From assembly GCA_963785755.1 (NCBI GenBank), contig CAWAXG010000013.1, positions 620,001-684,000 on the forward strand: a DNA stretch of 64,000 bases. Reading direction: 5' to 3'. Source of the stretch: JACCXG01 sp963785755. Its GTDB lineage: Bacteria; Acidobacteriota; Vicinamibacteria; Vicinamibacterales; 2-12-FULL-66-21. Each line of letters begins with the position of its first letter. Position 1 is the stretch's first letter. The position numbers and the translations under genes were made by a program. This document shows positions 53,750-63,085 of this stretch, in pieces. The notes beneath the pieces were generated by a model, which saw only the letters and a program-made list of their open reading frames with translations, was not told the DNA's origin and did no database searches.

Positions 53750-56170
53750 ATGCCATCGACTTTCGCATCGTTGTCTAAACCAGCCAGAGCGTATGTCGCC
53801 CTGGTGGTTTGCGCTGGCACGGCGACGATTGCTCACTCGCTTTACACGCTGATCCAACAGCCGATTGGCTGGAGTTGGCTAATCCTCGCAGTACTTACCC
53901 TCGTCAGCGGATCCGCGACTATCAGACTCCCCTCTCTACCAGCAACAATTTCGGTTTCGGAGACATTCGTATTCACGTCAGTTCTGTTGTTTGGCTCAGC
54001 CGCCGGAACGATGACAGTAGTGCTCGACGCACTGGTAATCTCACTTTGGGCGTACAAGCGCAAGCGCCAGCCACTCTACAAGTCAGCCTTCAACGTCTCC
54101 GCCCTAGCATTCACGATATGGCTTGCGTCACAGTTCTTCTTTCTCCTGTCAAATACGGCTCCACTTGTACTAAACCCAGAACAGGAGGTTCAACTTCGAC
54201 GTATTTTTCTACCGCTGATTGCTTTCACGATTGCCTATTTTTCTCTAAACAGCTGGATCATAACAATTGCGATCGCTCTAGAACGACACTTACCGCCATT
54301 CAAGATTTGGCGCGAGAATTTTGTCTGGGTTTCGTTGAATTACTTCGGCGGTGCTTCCGTCGCAGCTCTTCTCGTGAGTTACACGAAAGATCTTGATTTC
54401 ACCTACTTGGCCGTAATTGTTCCGTTGTTAATTGTTTTATATTTTACTTTCTCGACTTCGATGGGTCGCGTAGAGGACGCCAATCGTCACTTGAGTCAGC
54501 TCAACTCGTTGTACATGTCAACGATTGAGACCCTGGCTATGGCCATTGACGCCAAGGACCAGATTACACATGGCCACATTCGCCGTGTTCAAACCTACGC
54601 TATTGGCTTAGCTACGAAAATGGGCGTAACGGATTCTTCGCTCATACGCGCGATTGAAGCTGCCGCGCTGCTTCATGACATGGGAAAATTGGCCGTCCCT
54701 GAATACATACTGAACAAGCCTGGGCCATTGACGCCGGCGGAGTTTGAGAAAATGAAACTCCATGCTAGCGTAGGAGCCGACATCCTTTCAGCGATCGACT
54801 TCCCTTATCCTGTCGTTCCAATCGTTCGTCACCACCACGAAAACTGGGATGGCACCGGGTACCCTGATGGTATCGCGGGCGCAGACATCCCGATTGGAGC
54901 AAGGATTCTTTCTGTTGTCGATTGTTTCGATGCACTTACATCAGATAGGCCCTATCGGCCCAGACTATCGGATCGCGATGCTCTGCGGATCTTAATGGAG
55001 CGCCGAGGCACCATGTACGACCCGATCGTTGTAGACATGTTTGCGCAGGTACACAATGACATTGCGCCGAGTTTGTCGCCTTCGACGCCGGCGACGCCGC
55101 TACGTGCAATTACCGACGCGGCAGTTAGCGCGCCGCCGGCTTCCATTCCCATAGGTTTTGACAATATCTCCGGTAGCACTGAGGAAATGCTGACGCTGTT
55201 TAGCCTTGCAAGAGGGCTAGCGTCGCTTAGCTCATTGCAAGACGCAGGTGACGTTATCTCCAAACATCTGCGTCGACTAATCCCCTCTTCGCTGTGTGTG
55301 TTCTACATCTACGAACGAGAATCTGACGAGCTAGTGGCGGCTCATGCTTCTGGCGAGAGCGCGGGAGTTGTGACCGGGTTCCGTATTGGTACCGGCCAGC
55401 GCCTGAGCGGCTGGGTGGCGGCAAACCGTCAGACGATCCGGAACTCCGATGCGGTTCTTGATTTTGGGGAATCAGCGAGAGCAATGAGCCCCAGGCAGCG
55501 TAGTTGTCTAAGCACGCCGCTTCTGGTCGGCAACAATCTTGTTGGCGTGCTCACTCTCTATTCATCGACACAGGATGCCTTTAGCGAGGAGCACCAGCGC
55601 GTTGCGGAGATTGTTGCACGCCAGGTGGCGCCAGTTATCCAACAATCCGCTGAGTCGCAGCGGTCGCGCTCGTTGGGTCATGACAAAGCTACTGGACTGC
55701 CTCATCTGGATCAATTCAGGGATTTAGCGGCCGCGCAGATTGCAGAGGCAAGTGCGGCACGGCCAGTATCGTTGCTTCTTATAGATGTTAACGATCTCGA
55801 ACGGATCAACAGAGCGCACGGCCGGTTGGTTGGTGATGATGTTTTGAGTGTGGTCGTTCGTGCGGCTCGGCGAAGCCTTCGGGCTGCCGACATTCTGTTT
55901 CGCTACAAGAACGATGAATTTGTCGCACTCCTACTGCAGACCAGCGAGGTGACTGGCAAAACGATAGCGAATCGAATCTCGGAGGCGGTCGCGCTCGAAC
56001 AGGACGTCGTCGAGAATCCCTTACGATTCACGGTTACTGTTTCTGTCGTGACAGCCCCGCAGGACGGGCGATCCGTTGATGAGCTGCTTGCGACGGCGGT
56101 TCACCAACAACAGCGTCTAACTAGTGGTCCCGAGGATCAAGGTGGTAAGTCGTCAACCTCAATACACTAA
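53750..56170 (+). CDS. Membrane HD-GYP/GAF/GGDEF protein, c-di-GMP signalling
   Basis: Residues 1-235 hold about seven membrane helices (ARAYVALVVCAGTATIAHS onward). An HD-GYP domain (about 265-445) has LLHDMGKLAVPE and HHHENWDGTGYPDG, the phosphodiesterase motifs. A GAF domain (about 475-640) follows, then a GGDEF-like domain (about 660-790) in which the GGDEF loop reads YKNDEF, so cyclase activity is doubtful. It lies in the lower-GC segment. No ribosome binding site is clear and the terminator ends just before the ATG, so expression may need read-through or another start. Confidence 0.88.
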   Translation: MPSTFASLSKPARAYVALVVCAGTATIAHSLYTLIQQPIGWSWLILAVLTLVSGSATIRLPSLPATISVSETFVFTSVLLFGSAAGTMTVVLDALVISLWAYKRKRQPLYKSAFNVSALAFTIWLASQFFFLLSNTAPLVLNPEQEVQLRRIFLPLIAFTIAYFSLNSWIITIAIALERHLPPFKIWRENFVWVSLNYFGGASVAALLVSYTKDLDFTYLAVIVPLLIVLYFTFSTSMGRVEDANRHLSQLNSLYMSTIETLAMAIDAKDQITHGHIRRVQTYAIGLATKMGVTDSSLIRAIEAAALLHDMGKLAVPEYILNKPGPLTPAEFEKMKLHASVGADILSAIDFPYPVVPIVRHHHENWDGTGYPDGIAGADIPIGARILSVVDCFDALTSDRPYRPRLSDRDALRILMERRGTMYDPIVVDMFAQVHNDIAPSLSPSTPATPLRAITDAAVSAPPASIPIGFDNISGSTEEMLTLFSLARGLASLSSLQDAGDVISKHLRRLIPSSLCVFYIYERESDELVAAHASGESAGVVTGFRIGTGQRLSGWVAANRQTIRNSDAVLDFGESARAMSPRQRSCLSTPLLVGNNLVGVLTLYSSTQDAFSEEHQRVAEIVARQVAPVIQQSAESQRSRSLGHDKATGLPHLDQFRDLAAAQIAEASAARPVSLLLIDVNDLERINRAHGRLVGDDVLSVVVRAARRSLRAADILFRYKNDEFVALLLQTSEVTGKTIANRISEAVALEQDVVENPLRFTVTVSVVTAPQDGRSVDELLATAVHQQQRLTSGPEDQGGKSSTSIH

Positions 56171-56174
56171 AACT

Positions 56175-56764
56175 ATGGGTAACTCGCTTTTTGAGCCTAT
56201 CGAGACTTTCGTCAAAGAGGGGCGATTTAAAACGCGTTGAAGCTTCTTTTAGGCGATTCAAGACGTTTTCGCACGGCGGAGCCCAATCTGTCTGACGCAT
56301 ATGAGGCCGAGCTGTCTTTCGAGACGGGTAAGGAGGCCAATGCCGTCGACGCAGCGCAGAGATGTCTGGCCCGAAGTCCTGATGATCCAGTGGCTGCTCG
56401 CCTCTACAGAATTCTAGCGCTATGTTCCTTCAATTCCGGGGATCTGCGCGCCGCCGAAGAGTATCTGAATAAATCGAGCGGATTGTGTGCAACGAATGGT
56501 CGGCTGCGAGCGATTCTAGAACTTACCCGTTTTAGTCTCGCTCTAGCGCTGCAACCACTCGAGAGCGCCTCCGCCACCCTACCAAGTATTCGACGAACGG
56601 TGATGAATACGGGCGACCCTCACCTGCTCGCCTGGCTGCGCATCCATGTCGCTCGGTTAGAAGTTCGCCGGATTGGCCCTGCTGAGGCTCTGCGCCATCA
56701 CGAAGTCGTGCTGTCTACGCTCGTCGGTACCCAACATCTGGCTTCAGGGGCTGGTTCAGATTGA
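56175..56764 (+). pseudogene. N-terminal TPR part of the sigma-54 regulator, split by frame changes
   Basis: ATG at 56175 (MGNSLFEPIETFVKEGRF) is out of frame with the next open stretch (from 56237), which has helical TPR-like repeats (AVDAAQRCLARSPDDPVAAR, LRAAEEYLNKSSGLCATNG). It runs to 56764, where the frame NIWLQGLVQIDSS appears in yet another frame before the main ORF begins at 56761. Each join needs one base removed. All parts look like one TPR region, so I read this as the front of the following regulator. Confidence 0.6.
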
Positions 56765-58896
56765 CTCTTCTGGTCGTACTGATGCTTGTTGGCGAAATTG
56801 AAGCCGCGATTGACTCGGCGGAGGCGGCACTTCGGTCGGCCGAAGAGTCTGGCCACTTCCACACAAGAATTGCAGCGGAAGTCAACCTATCGCACATGTT
56901 TGAGCGTCGAGCTGAATTTGGTCACGCGAAACACCACATCGATCGAGCATTTCGGCGTGTTGGCGACAATAGGCATCTTGCTCGGGCAGTGAGAGACAGT
57001 TGGGCAAACCTACTCATAACTTCAGGCGACTATGAGGCCTCTAAGGAGGTCCTTGCGGAAGCGGGACGGCGAGCAAAAATTGACGCTGGTGTACGGCCGC
57101 ATTGGGATGCAATCACCGAATCGTTTTCTTTGTCACGCCTGTGTCAGGCTGAGGGTCGATGGGCTGATGCAACGGAGGAACTATCTAAGGCTCTCCAGAA
57201 TGCGGAGCAGTATGAAGACTTCGGCTGGCGCCGGCGCATTCTCATCAACCGGTCCAAGTGTAAGGCTCTTGCTGGAGACCGGCGGGGCGCTTTGGAGGAT
57301 TTTATGAGCTCTGGAGATTTCGGCTCTGAGCCGCAGGCCGTCGCAGAGCACTATGCCTCGCGGGCAGCTCTGGAACTGAGCCAGGATGAACCCGGGCCCG
57401 CAGCACACTTTTTGGAGCATGCAACACGAATAGCGAAGGCGACCTCAAATGTCGGGCTGTGTGCCGATTTCCAGCGCGGGCTTAGTGCGCTTGATGGCAT
57501 TGATTCCGATAGCGCCGGTTCTAGCCTCGATAGCGCCGTCGCCCTGCTCGAACTCGCCGGCCATCCTCACGTCCTCGGCCCCGAGGCGTTCGCGCTGATT
57601 CTGGGCACGGGCTGCGCCCAGGCGGCCGCGCTCGTCGCCGCCGGCCCCGCCGGCACCCGCATCATCCAGTGCGCCGGCTGGAGCGAGCCGCAGGCCGTCG
57701 CCGCCGCCCGCGGCGCTGGCAACGGCACCGAGCACCTGCCGGTGGGACGACGGACCGATGAGACCTGGACGCTGGTCGTGCAGCCGAAGCGCGAGCTCGA
57801 GCCGTTCTGCACGTTCGCGTCGATCCGCAAGCTGCTCGCGCTGGCGCTGTCGCTCGACGGCTATCGCCGCGACGAGAAGCAGCGGGCGGCACTCTGGCCG
57901 GCCGACTCGCTCGACAGCGATCCCGAGTGCATCTGGGCCTCCGAGCAGATGGCCGAGACCCTGACGATCGCCCGGCGGATCGCCCCGACGCCGTTGTCCA
58001 TCCTGGTCACCGGCGAGACCGGGACCGGAAAGGAAATGCTGGCCAAGGCGATCCATCGCGCCTCCGATCGCGCCGATCGCGTGTTCCTGCCCTTCAATTG
58101 CACCGCCGTTCCCCGCGACATGCTGGAGAGCCAGCTGTTCGGATACCGCAAGGGGGCCTTCACCGGCGCCGAGACCTCGTTCCCGGGCGTCATCCGATCG
58201 GCCGCGGGGGGCACGCTGTTCCTCGACGAAATCGGCGAGATCGGTCCGGAGATTCAGCCCAAGCTGCTGCGGTTCCTCGAGACGCACGAGATTCACCCGC
58301 TCGGTGAGACGCAGCCGATCAAGGTGGACGTCCGCGTCGTCGCCGCCACCAACGCCAGCGTCGAACAGCTGGTGGCGGATGGACGGTTCCGCGAGGATCT
58401 CTTCTACCGGCTCAACGTGGTTCGGCTCTCGCTGCCGCCCCTGCGCGAACGCCGCGAGGAAATCCCGCCGCTCGTCCAGCACTACCTGCGGAAATACAGC
58501 GACGAGCAGAAGAAGGGCCGGCTGACGATCAGCGACGAGACACTCGAGTATCTGCTCCTGTTCTCGTGGCCGGGCAACGTCCGGCAGCTGGCGAACGAGG
58601 TGCGGCGCGTCGTCGCCCTCGCCGACCCCGACTCGACCATCACGCCGGCGCTCCTGTCGCCGGAAATCCAGGCCTCGCGCCGGACGCTGCCGGCAATCGC
58701 GCCGGTGGAAGTCGAAGCGCGCGTGGCCCTCGATCAGCCGCTGCCGGTCGCCGTCGAGATGCTGGAGCAGATGATGGTGCGGCGCGCGCTCGACCGCACC
58801 CATGGCCGGGTCGAGGAAGCCTCCCGGCTCCTCGGCATCTCGCGCAAGGGCCTGTTTCTCAAGCGACGACGGTGGGGATTCGGCCAGGCCTCTTGA
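56761..58896 (+). CDS. Sigma-54-dependent regulator with TPR-rich N-terminal region
   Basis: Residues 1-250 continue the TPR-like helical region (VGEIEAAIDSAEAALRSAEE). A GAF-like region and an AAA+ domain follow: Walker A TGETGTGKE, the sigma-54 loop GAFTGA, GGTLFLDEIGEIG, FREDLFYRLNVV and FSWPGNVRQLANEV. A Fis-type HTH (RTHGRVEEASRLLGISRKGL) ends it. No receiver domain is present, so TPR contacts or ligand binding may control it. Codon use and GC content change abruptly at about residue 245. The first codon is TTG; the true start is probably at 56175. Confidence 0.85.
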   Translation: MTLLVVLMLVGEIEAAIDSAEAALRSAEESGHFHTRIAAEVNLSHMFERRAEFGHAKHHIDRAFRRVGDNRHLARAVRDSWANLLITSGDYEASKEVLAEAGRRAKIDAGVRPHWDAITESFSLSRLCQAEGRWADATEELSKALQNAEQYEDFGWRRRILINRSKCKALAGDRRGALEDFMSSGDFGSEPQAVAEHYASRAALELSQDEPGPAAHFLEHATRIAKATSNVGLCADFQRGLSALDGIDSDSAGSSLDSAVALLELAGHPHVLGPEAFALILGTGCAQAAALVAAGPAGTRIIQCAGWSEPQAVAAARGAGNGTEHLPVGRRTDETWTLVVQPKRELEPFCTFASIRKLLALALSLDGYRRDEKQRAALWPADSLDSDPECIWASEQMAETLTIARRIAPTPLSILVTGETGTGKEMLAKAIHRASDRADRVFLPFNCTAVPRDMLESQLFGYRKGAFTGAETSFPGVIRSAAGGTLFLDEIGEIGPEIQPKLLRFLETHEIHPLGETQPIKVDVRVVAATNASVEQLVADGRFREDLFYRLNVVRLSLPPLRERREEIPPLVQHYLRKYSDEQKKGRLTISDETLEYLLLFSWPGNVRQLANEVRRVVALADPDSTITPALLSPEIQASRRTLPAIAPVEVEARVALDQPLPVAVEMLEQMMVRRALDRTHGRVEEASRLLGISRKGLFLKRRRWGFGQAS

Positions 58897-58905
58897 ACCG
58901 GACGC

Positions 58906-59925
58906 TCAGCGCGTGCCGCTGAAGAACGACGGCAGAGGCATGTCCCGCATCGTGTGCAGGCCTGGCGCGACCTCGAGGACCTTGGGCAACGAGTTGACGA
59001 CGATCGACGCGGTGGCCACGTCCCCGTGCACGCCGCCGGCAATCTTCGACTTGATCGCCGGCGAGCCGGTGATCTCGACCGAGTCGTACGATTCGAGCGC
59101 ACCGAGATACGCCTCCATGTGCAGCGTGATCACCGGCCGATCGTCGCGGTAGCCGATGCCGTCCTGGACGATGCCGCAGACGTAGCCGGCATCGACCGCG
59201 AGGAACTCGCTGGCAACCGTGGCGGCCGCCATCTTCGGCTGGATCTCGTCGGTGATCCGGGTCAGCTTCCAGCCGAGCGCGTCGGCAATCATGGACACCG
59301 ATTCGGCCAACCCGACGTGGCGCACGCTGCCGTCGTCGACCTTCTTCTGGAACTGCTCGCGCGTGAGGCCGGCGCCGATCTTCTGCTGGAACGGCAGCCG
59401 CCGGACGCGGGCGTCCTGAATGCGATCCACGCGGATGGCCTCGACACGCTCGCACACGCCGGTCAGCATGATCGGCAGCGCGTCCATCACGAAGCCGGGA
59501 TTCACGCCAGTGCCCAGAACTGCAACCTTGGCTTTCTTCGCTAGATGGTGAACGATGCGCGCATAGCGCATGTTGGATTTCGTGGGATACGACAGCTCCT
59601 CGGTCGTCGAGACGATGGGCACTTTCAGCTTCAGGATCGTTTCGACCTGCGGCAGCACCCCCTTCATCGACGAGCTCGTGCACAGCACGACGGCATCCGG
59701 TTTTGCCGACCTGATCGTTTTCCTCGCATCGTCGGCGACCTTGACGCGCAGCGGGCGGCCGAGACCGGCGACCTCGCCGAGATCGCGGCCGACCTTGGTC
59801 GGATCGATGTCGATCGCTCCAACGATCTTGAACCCCTTGCGTTCGGCGACCTGCCGAACGACTCCGGCGCCTATCGGACCGAGCCCGAAGTGCACGAGTC
59901 GAATGGGGCCACTGTGTGATGCCAT
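58906..59925 (-). CDS. DapB-like / 2,4-diaminopentanoate dehydrogenase-like oxidoreductase
   Basis: A Rossmann domain (IRLVHFGLGPIGAGVVRQVA, GAIDIDPTKVGRDLGE) and a DapB-like C-terminal domain (LGTGVNPGFVMDALPIMLTG, DAGYVCGIVQDGIGYRDDRP) make 339 residues. The family includes dehydrogenases that reduce imines of amino acid breakdown. The exact substrate is not readable. AGGAG precedes the ATG, and a TATAAT lies 37 bases upstream. It converges with the regulator gene, nine bases away. Confidence 0.85.
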   Translation of the reverse strand: MASHSGPIRLVHFGLGPIGAGVVRQVAERKGFKIVGAIDIDPTKVGRDLGEVAGLGRPLRVKVADDARKTIRSAKPDAVVLCTSSSMKGVLPQVETILKLKVPIVSTTEELSYPTKSNMRYARIVHHLAKKAKVAVLGTGVNPGFVMDALPIMLTGVCERVEAIRVDRIQDARVRRLPFQQKIGAGLTREQFQKKVDDGSVRHVGLAESVSMIADALGWKLTRITDEIQPKMAAATVASEFLAVDAGYVCGIVQDGIGYRDDRPVITLHMEAYLGALESYDSVEITGSPAIKSKIAGGVHGDVATASIVVNSLPKVLEVAPGLHTMRDMPLPSFFSGTR

Positions 59926-59961
59926 CGGTACGCTCCTGAATTCATGAAAAATGACTCGTGA

Positions 59962-59967
59962 ATTATA
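59962..59967 (-). promoter_or_regulatory. -10 element TATAAT for the oxidoreductase gene
   Basis: A perfect TATAAT on the minus strand, 37 bases upstream of the ATG at 59925. The -35 region is weak. It lies in the 80-base divergent gap shared with the M1 peptidase gene. Confidence 0.5.
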
Positions 59968-60005
59968 CCTGTGCGTAACGGGACGTCCGTGGGTTCTGGA
60001 GTAGC

Positions 60006-62036
60006 ATGAGACCCGTGTTTGCGCGGCTCGCGACAGCAGTGACAGTGATCGCGTTCGCGGAGATTGCGCCCGGCCCGACAGCCAGCACCGTCACGGCTCA
60101 GCCCGCCGTCGCAACCGAGAACGCCAGCTCGCGCATCGCCAGCTACGACATCGAGGCGCGGCTCGATCCCGCCGCACGCACCATCAAAGGCATCCAGACC
60201 CTCACCTGGCGGAACGCGACGTCCGTCGCCGCGTCATCGCTGCAGTTCCACCTGTATTACAACGCGTGGCGGAACACGAGTTCGACCTGGATGCGTGAGC
60301 AGCACCTCGCCGGGAACACGTCTCTTCAGAAAAGGGGAGAACACGACTGGGGGTGGCTCGAGGTCGATTCCGTGCGTGTGATCCGCGGCGGCCAGGAATC
60401 CGACCTGACCTCGGCGATGCGATTCATCGCCCCCGACGACGGCAATCAGGACGACCGCACGGTGGTCGAGATCCCGCTCGACACGCCGGTGGCGGCGGGC
60501 CAGTCGATCGTGGTGCGGATGACGTGGTCGTCGCGGATACCGCGCACGTTCGCGCGAACCGGCGCGATTGGCGACTACTACTTCCTGGCGCATTGGTTTC
60601 CGAAGATCGGGGTGCTGCAGGACCACGGATGGAACTGCCACCAGTTCCATGCCGGCACGGAGTTCTTCTCCGATTTCGGCACTTACGACGTGCGGCTGAG
60701 GGTGCCGCGCGGGTGGATCGTCGGCGCCACCGGCGCCGAGCGCGAACGGCGGGACGAGAACGACGGCACGACGACGCACCGCTACTACCAGGAGAATGTG
60801 CACGATTTCGCCTGGACCATGAGCCCGGACTATCTCGATCTCACCGAGACATTCACGCACGCGACGCTGCCCCAGGTGACGATGCGGCTGCTGCTGCAGC
60901 CGGAACACCAGGGCCAGCGAGCCCGCCACTTCGCCGCCACGCGCGCGGCGCTCAAGTACTACGGCGAATGGTTCGGCCCTTATCCGTACGGGCACATCAC
61001 GATCGTCGACCCCGCGTGGCAGAGCGGAGCGGAAGGGATGGAGTACCCGACGCTCTTCACGGCGGGGACACGATGGATCGCCCCGTACCAGGCAACCGAG
61101 CCGGAGAGCGTCACGGTCCACGAAGCCGGCCATCAGTTCTGGTACGGCCTCGTCGCCAACAACGAGTTCGAGCACGCCTGGCTCGACGAAGGACTCAACA
61201 CGTTCTCGACGGCTCGTGTACCTGCACAGGAGTTCGAGCCGAATTTCGCTGTCGAGCGTTTTTTTGGCGATTTTGTGCCGTGGATCTTTCGCGACCTGCC
61301 GATAACCCGCGAGATGGAGAGCCGCTCGCGTGCCGTCTACCGTCTCGCCGCGCATGGCGACGTGCAAGCGTCGCCGACATGGACGTATTGGACCGGGACA
61401 GCTGGAGCGACCACGTATCAGAAAACTGCACTCTGGCTTCATACGCTGGAGCGGATGCTCGGATGGGAGACGCTGCAGCGAATCCTGTCGACGTACTTCC
61501 GCCGCTGGGCCTATCGGCATCCCACGCCGGAGGATTTTTTCTCGATCGTCAACGAGGTCAGCGGGCGCGATCTGACCTGGTTCTTCGATGAGGTCCATCG
61601 CAGCGACCGGGTGTTCGATTACGGCATCGAGGTCTTCGAGAGCGGACCGAGGACCGTCCGTGGATATGTCGGCGACGCCGGCGCTCGGACGTACGCCAAC
61701 GGCGATGTACAGGGAAACTCGTATCGCACAGCGGTGGTCGTGCGGCGATTCGGCGAAGCCGTGTTCCCCGTGGATGTCCGGGTCATTTTCGAGAACGGCG
61801 AGGAAGTCCGCTGGCGCTGGGACGGACGCGAACGGTGGAAGCTGTTCGAGGTGGACAAGCCGGTGCGCGCGCGCCGCGCAGACGTCGATCCGGATCGCGT
61901 CCTGCTGCTCGACGTCAATGTGACGAACAATTCGGCGCTCCGCGAACCGCCGGTTCGGCGGGCGAGTCTGAAGTGGTCGCTGGCATGGCTGATCTGGCTG
62001 CAGGACCATCTGCTGACCCATGGGTTCTTCGTCTGA
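60006..62036 (+). CDS. M1-family aminopeptidase-like metalloprotease, exported
   Basis: A signal peptide (FARLATAVTVIAFAEIAP) is followed by an N-terminal saddle domain (IASYDIEARLDPAARTIKGI) and a gluzincin domain. The zinc motif is HEAGHQFWYG with the third ligand in LDEGLNTF, 18 residues on. The substrate-binding motif resembles GAMEN but reads AEGMEYP. The length of 676 is within the family. It should cleave N-terminal residues from peptides in the periplasm. GGAG precedes the ATG at 60006. Confidence 0.92.
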   Translation: MRPVFARLATAVTVIAFAEIAPGPTASTVTAQPAVATENASSRIASYDIEARLDPAARTIKGIQTLTWRNATSVAASSLQFHLYYNAWRNTSSTWMREQHLAGNTSLQKRGEHDWGWLEVDSVRVIRGGQESDLTSAMRFIAPDDGNQDDRTVVEIPLDTPVAAGQSIVVRMTWSSRIPRTFARTGAIGDYYFLAHWFPKIGVLQDHGWNCHQFHAGTEFFSDFGTYDVRLRVPRGWIVGATGAERERRDENDGTTTHRYYQENVHDFAWTMSPDYLDLTETFTHATLPQVTMRLLLQPEHQGQRARHFAATRAALKYYGEWFGPYPYGHITIVDPAWQSGAEGMEYPTLFTAGTRWIAPYQATEPESVTVHEAGHQFWYGLVANNEFEHAWLDEGLNTFSTARVPAQEFEPNFAVERFFGDFVPWIFRDLPITREMESRSRAVYRLAAHGDVQASPTWTYWTGTAGATTYQKTALWLHTLERMLGWETLQRILSTYFRRWAYRHPTPEDFFSIVNEVSGRDLTWFFDEVHRSDRVFDYGIEVFESGPRTVRGYVGDAGARTYANGDVQGNSYRTAVVVRRFGEAVFPVDVRVIFENGEEVRWRWDGRERWKLFEVDKPVRARRADVDPDRVLLLDVNVTNNSALREPPVRRASLKWSLAWLIWLQDHLLTHGFFV

Positions 62037-62037
62037 A

Positions 62038-63063
62038 ATGACGGCTTTCGTGGCATTCCGGGATGGACTCCGCCGGGTCAACGGGGCGCCGCTGGTTTTG
62101 TTCGGGGCGGTCGGTCTGACGCTGCTCCTGGCGCTGCCGCTGTCGGTCGCGCTTCGAGGGATGCTCGAGGCGCACCTCGGACGGAGTGGCGCGGCCGAAG
62201 CCGTCGCGGAGGGAGCCGATCACGACTGGTGGGAGGAGTTCACAGCGCAGGCCTCCGGGCTGGGAACCACGTTCACGCCGTCGATTATCGGTTTTGCAGC
62301 GGTGCTGAAGAACACGGGGGGCCTGCTGGACAATCGGCCCCTGGCGGCAACCATCACCGGGGTGACGGTAGCCTGGCTCCTCCTGTGGTCGTTTCTGAGC
62401 GGCGGCGTCCTGGATCGGTATGCACGGCAGCGGCCCACCCGAGCCCATGGCTTTTTCGCGGCGTGTGGCACACACTTCTGGCGGTTTCTGCGGTTGGGGA
62501 TCGTTGCAGGGTTCGTCTACGTGGTCCTGTTCGGGACGGTGCACGACTCGATTTTCGGTACCGGATATGGCAGGTTCAGCCGCGATTTGACGAGTGAGCG
62601 GACGGCGTTCGCGATCCGCATCGGGGCGTACGGTGTATTCTCAGCCCTTCTTGCATCCTTCGCCCTGCTGTTCGATTTCGCGCGCGTCCGGATTGTCGTC
62701 GAAGACCGGCGCAGCGCGTTCGGTGCGCTCGTTGGCAGCGGCAAGTTCATCGCCCGTCATCTGCGACAGGTCTGCGGGCTGTTCGCATTGAACGGGCTCG
62801 TGTTCGTGACCCTGATCGCTGTGTATGGAGTGCTGTCGCCGGGGGCGCCGCGTGCAGGGATGCAAATGGTGCTGGCGCTTGCCCTAGGGCAGGCCTATAT
62901 CATTGGGCGTCACTATTTGAAGCTGCTGGTCTACGCCTCTGAAACATCGTTGTTTCAAGGAGTTCTTGCGCATGCGGCGTACTCCGCGGCGCCAGTGGTA
63001 ATCTGGCCGGATTCACCGGCAGTCGAAACGATCATCAACGCGGGGCCCACCGGGTCCCGCTGA
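62038..63063 (+). CDS. Multi-pass membrane protein of unknown function
   Basis: A 341-residue protein with about six hydrophobic segments, for example VLFGAVGLTLLLALPLSVAL and LAATITGVTVAWLLLWSFLS. ATG at 62038 is one base after the M1 peptidase stop, so they are translated together. Its first codons overlap nothing. The soluble loops (EEFTAQASGLGTTFTPS) show no motif. I do not recognise the family; co-translation suggests a role linked to the peptidase. Confidence 0.75.
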   Translation: MTAFVAFRDGLRRVNGAPLVLFGAVGLTLLLALPLSVALRGMLEAHLGRSGAAEAVAEGADHDWWEEFTAQASGLGTTFTPSIIGFAAVLKNTGGLLDNRPLAATITGVTVAWLLLWSFLSGGVLDRYARQRPTRAHGFFAACGTHFWRFLRLGIVAGFVYVVLFGTVHDSIFGTGYGRFSRDLTSERTAFAIRIGAYGVFSALLASFALLFDFARVRIVVEDRRSAFGALVGSGKFIARHLRQVCGLFALNGLVFVTLIAVYGVLSPGAPRAGMQMVLALALGQAYIIGRHYLKLLVYASETSLFQGVLAHAAYSAAPVVIWPDSPAVETIINAGPTGSR

Positions 63064-63085
63064 CCGAACCCGCATGCAGCACCGC

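Larger units (their letters stand above)
53592..57500. other. Lower-GC segment with altered codon use
   Basis: From the end of protease copy C to the middle of the sigma-54 regulator the base composition is clearly lower. Bases 54181-54240 hold 25 G/C of 60, while 57841-57900 hold 44 of 60. Codons such as TTA, CTA and AAT become frequent. The right border lies inside a gene at about 57490-57540. Confidence 0.75.

Noticed and set aside
57445..58803. Minus-strand frame of 452 codons
   Set aside because: It is opposite to the AAA+ domain of the sigma-54 regulator and has no family sequence.
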